Below, in pieces: positions 60,201 to 64,000 of a stretch of DNA of 64,000 nucleotides. A program made the translations under genes and the position numbers. Location: positions 8,370,001-8,434,000 of the forward strand of contig NC_060252.1 of assembly GCF_921293095.1 (NCBI RefSeq). Direction: 5' to 3'. The notes under the pieces were generated by a model. That model was not told the DNA's origin, made no database searches, and worked only from the letters and a program-made list of their open reading frames with translations. Positions within the stretch are counted from its first letter, which is position 1. The number at the start of each line of letters is the position of its first letter. The stretch comes from Ischnura elegans (lineage: Eukaryota > Arthropoda > Insecta > Odonata > Coenagrionidae).

Positions 60201-63200
60201 GAAGAAATGGAACAGTTTCAGAAGTACTGAGAGGTTGGTGTGCTATGTGGCACAGACATTACTTAGAAAATTATCATGTAAAATTGGCAATATCTTTTCA
60301 GCTGTTAATTTCTACTTTCATTCCTTGCTAATGTTTTCACTTGAAGCCAATACACTGACCAATCCACATCTTGGTGTTTTGGAGGACAAAACAGTGCTTC
60401 TCTTTAGAAAATCCCCTTGCTACATGCTTATACTTTGTCTTGTTGCCTTTCTTCAGGAGTTAGGTATGGCAATGGGTCATTTAGAGATTGTGCAAGAATA
60501 CAATGGGAAGGCCTCCTTAGTAATGGGAATAACTCCAACTGGCCCTTTGAAGCAATAGAGGGCATAAGCATTCAGCAATTCCGCAAGTTTTTGCAGTGGG
60601 AAACATAGTTCCTTGAGCTGGTTTTAGGGGCCAACTTTTGAAAGTGATGGTGCATTCATTGGGCCTCAAAAGTAAATGTACGAGGTCTGTTTAAAAAATA
60701 GGTAGACCGATGCAATAAAAAGTTATAAATGGCTTCAATATTTTAATTTCACTGTAGAAAATTCGTTTATTGTTCTAAATATGTGGATACACATCCTTGG
60801 TTCTCCAAAGACATAAGTGCTCTTAGAATAACTTCTCCCTTTTCACTCACTTCTTGTCCATTTATAGTGCTGTCAAAGTGTAGTAATTATTAAAGTACAT
60901 CCTTGTTAATTTTTTGGAGCAGTGATTTTGTAATGTACTTCTAATTGGTCAATTTTCTATAGGATATCAGATGCCTGATGACATTCCATCATACTCATTC
61001 AAAGAAAACAGAAACTATATTTCCTACACAAATATTTATTGCATTGAGGAGTCATATTTGGCAATGGTTAATGTTGCTGATGAATGTCGGCTGATGAATA
61101 AAAGTTTCTTATTTACCTCGGCAGTTGGGAAAAATGTGACTCTGGATGACTTTATCTCTTTACAACTAAGAACTACCTCTGCAGTAAGTTGCATGTTTAC
61201 TATGCTACATTTGTTATATACCTTTGTGGTTGATTCCTGATTTAATTATTGAACCATGGTTTTTCCATATTGTCTAATAGTTAATAAAACACTTACAAAA
61301 CAATTGGGTGGGCAGAATAATCCATCACATAAAAATGTCCTTCAGGGATATTAAGGAAGGGTGGTTCAATTTGATGGTGAAGAAGTGGCATACTTACGAA
61401 GTTTCCAAGTTGTCAAGATTCATGTTCCTTGTGAAGTTCAGAATGCAGGTAGGTTCAATAAAGAGGAAATAAATCTTACATTATTTAGGTGTGAGCATTC
61501 ATTTACATGCATACTCATGTAGAACACAAGATATCCTTAAAATAAGACAAAATAATTTTAATAAAATTAGTTTGAGAACTGCATTATTACTATAGAGCCT
61601 GAAAAATAATATTTTTTGGACGAAAAATGCCTCAATATATTGCAGATGCCTACCATATTTCTCCGAATATAGTCCCCCCCCCTAATTTGGATGCTTGAGT
61701 TTCGGGGAAAAAAAATGGGTTTGAATGTAGTCCCCCCCCCCCCCCCCCGTTACTTTTACCTTTGGAAAAAAATGGGAACTATATATATTCAGACAAATAC
61801 TAATATTAATTTTGAAAAAAAAAACATAAGACTTAGTGCTTTCCTGGTGAATGATGTGGATGAATGCTTTGCTGGATTCCCACCAGGTGAGCTGTTCTGT
61901 TAGAGGTGAGATATTAATGGCCATTTCAACTCTGCCATCGTCTGCCAATGCCCTGAGGATGTTGGTAGAGTTAGCCATTGAAATGTCTGCTCTGATAAAG
62001 CAGCTCACTTGGTGGGAATCCCGTGTAGCATCCATCCGAATTTTGAGAAAAGTCTCTCTGATGTCCATGGTAAGGCCCCAGACAGTATACTCTTACCACC
62101 CCTGAGCCAAAATTTTTCTAATTTCAAGTCCCAAATTGACACAGAATTGATCCAGTGCCACTGAGCCATGCCCCTGCTGAAAACAGCAACATACACTCTG
62201 AATATAGACCAAGGGCCTTCTTCCCTTCTGGTCAAAAAGAGTTTTGAAGGAAGACATTTTGGCCTGAGATTTTTATGACTTGAAACGCCAAGACGAGGTG
62301 GCACCTCTGCCCCCTTTCCTCCTCACTGATCTTCAGTGGAACAAAAACCATTTAGTCCTATTTAGCAAAGGAAAGGGCATGGGAAGGAATAAAAGGAAAT
62401 AGCTAACTAACATAGTATTTATTGGATCAATTCTACTCCCAATTTGCTTTAGTGAATAAATATGAGAGGTGCTGAAGTTTGCGAAGCTATGAATGATCAA
62501 TAAATTCCTCATTGGTAATTTATGGACTGTGGGAAAACTAATTCCTCTCTCTTTCTAGACCCCTTCTATGGAGTGTATTTCATTTTTTCAATGTTTGCTG
62601 AAATCATTTTTCTGTTGATTATAAGTTGACGCAATTATATTAATGTGAGGCAATTTTGATAAGTGCCCAAGGCTTTTTTGTTTAAGAAAATGACTAAGAT
62701 TGACAAAATACTGTCTATAGACAGGAGGAGGAGCATTGACAAAGTGTAATGCCCAGTTTTAAATAAAACTTTGCAAACGCATTAGCTACAGTTGGGCAAT
62801 TTATTCTATATGTTTAGAAGCATTAATATATTTCCTATTAGACCCCTACATTTCATTATATCCTACAGTGCAATTTCCTTTCTCACCTACTGCCTCAATA
62901 TGTCCCTCTTAGAGATGGTGAACGTGATGTCAATGCATTCTGCAGATTGCGTTTTTACAAATTTTGATCACTAATATCTCAACTCCTGGGTCATGAAGGC
63001 ATTTCAGTTTTGCAGATTTATTGTCTCAATGTAATCTACAAGGATGCTAATTTTTATTCAAATCTGGGCTCTACACTTTGCTAGCACTTAGCTGCTGCGG
63101 GTTTTTGATGAATTTACCCATTCTGCCCAAGTGTTCTTCTTTTTCCTTTCGCTATAACACTTGGATCCTTTCCATTTGAGTTTTTGTGCGCATTTGGCTA

Positions 63201-63703
63201 TGTGTGCCATGTCGGTCACTTCATATATGAGGCACCGAAGTAGCTGTAACCAACAGTGTGCCATGAGAGGCCAAAAAAGTGACTCATTCTTCGGTCATTA
63301 TGACTGAAACTGAGTTGAACATGTTAATGTTCCATGTAAGTATATTTCTGTGCTTTACAAAGGTTTTCTTTACATTAAGGATATGAATTAATTGGCTCAA
63401 TCATTATGTTGTCTGTCATTTAAGAAATTTTCACCCCCTGTTGGAAAGGTAATAGCTCTGCAATTTTACTGCTTTTTATGGCAGGATGCTTTGAAGAATT
63501 TGGTCATGAGGTCATTGAAGAGATTGCTGAAGTTGTTTGAGGAGCCATGCGAGCCAACAAAAAACTGTGTTGAAGGCATGGTTTGGGGTGAGGATTTAAG
63601 GTTATTAACCTACAAAGCCAAGCATTTACCTATTTTTACTGTTGAACTTACAATTGCTGAAGGAGTCGGTGCCTACTATACAACGAATCCTGATGACTTT
63701 GAG
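36214..63703 (+). CDS. DNAH1: Axonemal inner-arm dynein heavy chain 1, N-terminal exons (continues beyond the window)
   Basis: Exons: 36214-36224, 36435-36738, 36878-37149, 46884-47216, 54420-54549, 58214-58340, 60963-61183, 61281-61448 and 63485-63703. All phases agree and give about 595 residues. Conserved blocks match the DNAH1 tail in order: [107 protein letters not shown]. Human DNAH1 has counterparts such as DFDCRTPREWINMGL, LLFCAEDPCMF and DDMVWGDDL. This is the stem region that assembles with other dynein subunits in cilia and sperm flagella; the AAA+ motor lies off the right edge. The 11-nt start exon (MLG, then a split R) is the least certain part; the frame upstream has a stop before any other ATG. 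Introns are long and loaded with transposons. Confidence 0.9.
37532..40068 (-). pseudogene. hAT transposase (ZMYM1-like, TTF zinc-finger type), broken
   Basis: The likely start is [20 protein letters not shown] at 40068, the stop TAG at 37532-37534. In order: a DPGTWPE lead, a TTF-type zinc-finger region ([26 protein letters not shown]), the catalytic stretch [24 protein letters not shown] and [10 protein letters not shown], then the C-terminal hAT dimerisation region with [19 protein letters not shown]. The frame changes near 39990 and again near 39005 (about four extra bases after CTPD). In-frame stops occur near 38675 (TAA after VIADGA) and near 37646 (TGA in [18 protein letters not shown], a likely CGA to TGA change). 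The protein is dead, but most of its length survives, so the insertion is moderately young. Confidence 0.88.
40613..40716. repeat. GC-rich tandem repeat in the hAT right arm
   Basis: About five units of GGCCGCGGCGCCCCCCT, period near 18 bp, stand out from the AT-rich surroundings. They lie about 40 bp inside the transposon end and probably expanded from its subterminal sequence. The repeat opens frames on the plus strand that are not genes. Confidence 0.8.
40850..43003. mobile_element. hAT MITE interrupted by a pogo-like element
   Basis: The left end CAGTGGCGCAGTGAG and the right end read backwards, CAAGTGCGCAGCTAGG, match the usual hAT MITE pattern. Flanks CTTCAGTA (40842-40849) and CTTGAGTA (43004-43011) form an 8-bp duplication with one mismatch. 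Only about 280 bp is its own; the rest is the insertion 41024-42894. Confidence 0.8.
41024..42894. mobile_element. pogo/Tigger-like element, 1.87 kb
   Basis: The ends are CAGTGGAACCTCGCTAAAGC and, in reverse complement, CAGTGCAACCTCGATATAAC, the classic pogo/Tigger pattern. TA flanks both sides (41022-41023 and 42895-42896). No CENP-B/DDE transposase was recognised, so it is probably an internally deleted derivative. Confidence 0.88.
43279..43540. mobile_element. hAT MITE, 262 bp, CAGTGGCGCCGAC ends
   Basis: The ends are CAGTGGCGCCGAC and, in reverse complement, CAGGGACGCCGAC. The exact 8-bp duplication GCGATGGA lies at 43271-43278 and 43541-43548. No coding capacity. Confidence 0.92.
43652..44476 (+). 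mobile_element. piggyBac-type MITE, 825 bp, with intact TTAA ends
   Basis: TTAA lies at 43652-43655 and 44473-44476, with inner ends CCCTTTC and CCTTTTC. It is homologous to 7495-8277 in inverse orientation. The block GTATATATACG occurs near its right end. No transposase was seen. Confidence 0.82.
44477..45003. other. Intronic DNA, nothing recognised
   Basis: About 0.5 kb of AT-rich DNAH1 intron between two transposon remains; no exon or bounded repeat was seen. Confidence 0.4.
45004..45075 (+). mobile_element. End fragment of a pogo-like element
   Basis: CAGTAGATTCCGATTAATTG, preceded by TA, matches the left end of the element at 55639-56565. A similar TCAATTAATTGGGACAT stretch in the same orientation lies at about 46741. 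The expected opposite end was not found. Confidence 0.55.
45543..45681 (-). pseudogene. Helitron (PIF1-like) helicase C-terminal scrap
   Basis: On the minus strand one frame reads [20 protein letters not shown] and continues [14 protein letters not shown]. The [14 protein letters not shown] block is the hallmark of the PIF1-type helicase domain near the end of Helitron Rep/Hel proteins. The following LHFFAW stands where the family has the FSHGQLY motif. Upstream helicase and Rep parts were not seen. The GC-rich stretch at 45200-45260 may belong to the 3' end of the same element (inference). Confidence 0.8.
45860..46715 (-). pseudogene. LINE endonuclease-to-RT linker fragment, broken
   Basis: Read on the minus strand, the order is [36 protein letters not shown], then [18 protein letters not shown], then [20 protein letters not shown] and [20 protein letters not shown]. 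This is the end of the AP-endonuclease domain and the following linker of RTE-like arthropod LINEs. Several frame changes and stops separate the blocks, and the RT domain is absent. It lies in a DNAH1 intron. Confidence 0.78.
47279..47433. repeat. Interspersed repeat, copy 1 (interrupted by a hAT element)
   Basis: It aligns with 59159-59326 at high identity: TCTTGAAATAGTTTCACA, then AATAAGAGAGATTATCTTTG, then CACAACTGCCATAACACAAG. Copy 2 has an extra ~17 bp after CCCATGAT. Here the repeat stops exactly where the hAT-like element at 47434 begins, and GAAAAA-type sequence of the repeat seems to resume after 49109. Confidence 0.75.
47434..49109. mobile_element. hAT-like element with TAGAGATG ends, 1.68 kb
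   Basis: The ends are TAGAGATGGGTCGAATAG and, in reverse complement, TAGAGATGTGCGAATAG. The flanks ACAAAAAC and ACAAAACA are similar but not exact. Subterminal repeats of TCGAATA type fill both arms. The interior includes a tandem duplication (48213-48771) of a module shared with 29841-31776 and 24860-25200. No transposase. Confidence 0.82.
48213..48771. repeat. Tandem duplication of a ~280-bp internal module
   Basis: Units of about 278-281 bp (48213-48490 and 48491-48771) align along their length. They share GTTGACCTCCA near the start, AAAAAGGTCAGTGGG in the middle and TATCCCACGG near the end. Related elements carry a single copy. Confidence 0.8.
49110..50026. other. Intronic repeat-derived DNA
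   Basis: Bases 49150-49260 resemble 17310-17400 (shared TTTTGGCACAAAA and CAGCGAGCAAAAG), so an unclassified dispersed repeat is present. No exon was recognised. Confidence 0.4.
50027..50640 (+). pseudogene. LINE reverse-transcriptase C-terminal part, 5'-truncated
   Basis: The frame reads [60 protein letters not shown], then [12 protein letters not shown] and, past a stop at 50492-50494, [12 protein letters not shown]. This is the thumb and C-terminal tail of a CR1/Jockey-type LINE RT. The catalytic YxDD block is missing at the 5' side, consistent with 5' truncation on insertion. It lies in a DNAH1 intron, same strand. Confidence 0.85.
51450..51513. mobile_element. piggyBac-type element end
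   Basis: Read on the minus strand: TTAA, then CACTAGGAGGACGGAAG, then about 25 bp on the palindrome GGGGTCATTTGACCCC. This layout is typical of a piggyBac terminus, with TTAA at 51510-51513. The matching left end was not found between 47 and 51 kb. The open frame at 50620-50957 might belong to its interior but shows no transposase motif. Confidence 0.6.
51747..53607 (-). mobile_element. LTR-retroelement fossil patch (Ty3/gypsy-like gag pieces, copia-like RNase H piece)
   Basis: Minus-strand pieces resemble two gag segments (about 51747-51935 and 52997-53251) and an RNase H segment with a copia flavour (about 53362-53607, with KEAQWL and YADNQGA). They are not in the order of a single element, so this is probably the remains of at least two elements. 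No LTR pair was found. It is thoroughly broken, with many breaks, and old. A hAT MITE (52220-52508) lies within the span. Confidence 0.5.
52220..52508. mobile_element. hAT MITE, 289 bp, AAGGGGCAGATT ends
   Basis: AAGGGGCAGATT at the left pairs with CAGGGGCAGATT read backwards at the right. The exact 8-bp duplication CATTCACC lies at 52212-52219 and 52509-52516. No coding capacity. Confidence 0.88.
53669..54095. repeat. Long inverted repeat (foldback element), ~75-bp arms
   Basis: The arms at about 53669-53742 and 54022-54095 are inverted copies sharing GTGATGGAGACAACAGTTTC and GCATTTTTC. The centre holds CCAATCAGCGA and TATATAAAG, which resemble CCAAT and TATA boxes. No clear target duplication. 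A foldback-type transposon or rearranged repeat is likely. Confidence 0.65.
55639..56565. mobile_element. pogo-like element, CAGTAGATTC ends, with nested MITE
   Basis: The ends are CAGTAGATTCCGTTTAATGG and, in reverse complement, CAGTAGATTCTGTTGGGAC. TA precedes the left end; the right side reads CA. CCGCTTAATTGGGACA motifs repeat inside both arms. It is interrupted by the TTAA-type MITE 55689-56004. No transposase. Confidence 0.78.
55689..56004. mobile_element. piggyBac-type MITE, 316 bp, nested in a pogo-like element
   Basis: Inner ends CCCTTTTAGTGCCAG and, in reverse complement, GCCCTTTTAGTGCCAG are near-perfect. Flanks are TTAA (55685-55688) and CTAA (56005-56008). GGGCCGATC(T/C)ATCGGCC palindromes occur near the left end. 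The insertion interrupts the repeated CGCTTAATTGGG motif of the host element. Confidence 0.87.
56566..58213. other. DNAH1 intron remainder
   Basis: No exon was recognised between the pogo-like element and the exon at 58214. Short open frames (for example 56820-57014 minus and 57071-57280 plus) have no splice support or recognisable domain. Confidence 0.45.
58829..59007 (+). other. Unassigned open frame in a DNAH1 intron, possible processed pseudogene scrap
   Basis: The frame reads [20 protein letters not shown] and then [12 protein letters not shown], and a neighbouring frame continues [20 protein letters not shown]. The lysine-rich, coding-looking run changes frame near 58955. It does not fit as a DNAH1 exon: joining 58340 to 58829 gives the wrong phase, whereas 58340 to 60963 is in phase and keeps homology. 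I do not recognise the parent protein. Confidence 0.35.
59159..59326. repeat. Interspersed repeat, copy 2
   Basis: It aligns with 47279-47433 at high identity and is uninterrupted here. It carries an extra GCGTAAAAACACG-type segment after CCCATGAT. Family unknown. Confidence 0.7.
59700..60230 (+). pseudogene. Possible LINE endonuclease/linker relic
   Basis: One frame reads [20 protein letters not shown] followed by [14 protein letters not shown], the pattern of the charged linker seen in RTE-like LINEs (EGKxxYRxxNxxxRRxxxxARExWxxxQCEExE). Upstream [20 protein letters not shown] is less clear. It has several stops and no RT, and could be a distant cousin of the fragment at 45860-46715. Confidence 0.4.
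61648..62230. mobile_element. MITE-like repeat with internal foldback
   Basis: The left part begins CCATATTTCTCCGAATATAG and a related GAATATAGACC lies near 62200, suggesting short terminal repeats. Inside, GGATTCCCACCAGGTGAGCT at 61873 is mirrored by the sequence ending at 62021, with arms of about 60 bp (near-perfect close to the tips). Peptides such as DSHQVSC and QLTWWES on both strands are shadows of this fold. Confidence 0.6.
62231..63484. other. DNAH1 intron remainder
   Basis: AT-rich intron before the last visible exon. No repeat boundary, RNA gene or exon was recognised. Confidence 0.45.
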
Positions 63704-63889
63704 GTAATTATTCAAAACTATTTTATTATTATTTCTTCTAAATATGCTTTAAGTTACTCTTTGAGTAAGTGTAGTTGATTGGAGCTCTCATTCCTTTAAG
63801 TGGTATCCTTTTTGTGTGATTTCAAAGTTAAGGACAGAATGCCGAACCTAAAGACTATTTTCCATCATGATAATGTTTGTTGAGGAAAA

Positions 63890-64000
63890 ATGCTCATCAT
63901 CACCATCATAAGTCAACAATCCTAAGATTGGTTTGACGCAGCTTTCCATTCCTCTCTCCTATCCGCTAACCTTTTCATAGCGACGTATTTATTCTCTATT
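63890..64000 (+). repeat. Interspersed repeat running off the window
   Basis: After a short CATCATCACCATCATAAG run comes GATTGGTTTGACGCAGCTTT and TCCATTCCTCTCTCCTAT, a pattern I associate with widespread arthropod LINE/SINE 3' ends. It is cut by the window edge, so family and length are open. Confidence 0.45.

Noticed and set aside
1-64000. CRISPR arrays, rRNA genes, bacterial-type operons or phage regions
   Set aside because: The spliced genes, SINE and animal transposons mark a eukaryotic nuclear sequence; tandem arrays here have no spacer structure.

Overview
This is a stretch of animal nuclear genome, most likely from an arthropod. Genes are split by GT-AG introns, the DNA is AT-rich, and a tRNA-derived SINE is present. 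DNA transposons are dense and varied: hAT, piggyBac, pogo/Tigger-like, PIF/Harbinger-like and Helitron, with LINE relics. I cannot name the species. No bacterial, CRISPR or rRNA feature is visible.

There are four host genes. (1) 1-1984 (+): the last three exons of EEF2KMT (FAM86-type eEF2 lysine methyltransferase). (2) 6678-14508 (-): TOLLIP copy A, six intact exons, 264 aa. (3) 26014-35577 (-): TOLLIP copy B, the same six exons, 275 aa. (4) From 36214 (+) past the right edge: the N-terminal exons of the axonemal dynein heavy chain DNAH1. EEF2KMT and TOLLIP A converge. TOLLIP B and DNAH1 diverge across about 0.64 kb. The two TOLLIP copies form a direct tandem duplication. All coding exons have matching lengths except exon 5, which is 11 codons shorter in A.

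Almost everything else is transposon fossil. The 14.76-22.2 kb spacer between the TOLLIP copies is a nest: a hAT element (14764-19746, TSD TTACAATA) holds an unclassified element with 4-bp GGTA duplications (15951-19242), which holds a PIF/Harbinger-like element (17833-19222); a second hAT (19839-22197) lies beside it. TOLLIP B intron 3 holds a three-deep hAT stack (29697-32564). The long DNAH1 intron 37150-46883 holds a 3.5-kb hAT element with a decayed transposase, a pogo-in-hAT nest, several MITEs, a Helitron helicase scrap and a LINE fragment. Many boundaries are supported by exact target-site duplications read directly in the sequence. A decayed LTR-retroelement patch lies near 51.7-53.6 kb.

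I found no convincing new biological system. The best leads are the TOLLIP tandem pair with its linker difference, the unclassified GGTA-duplicating element, and the hAT families marked by TAGRGATG ends and subterminal repeat arrays.
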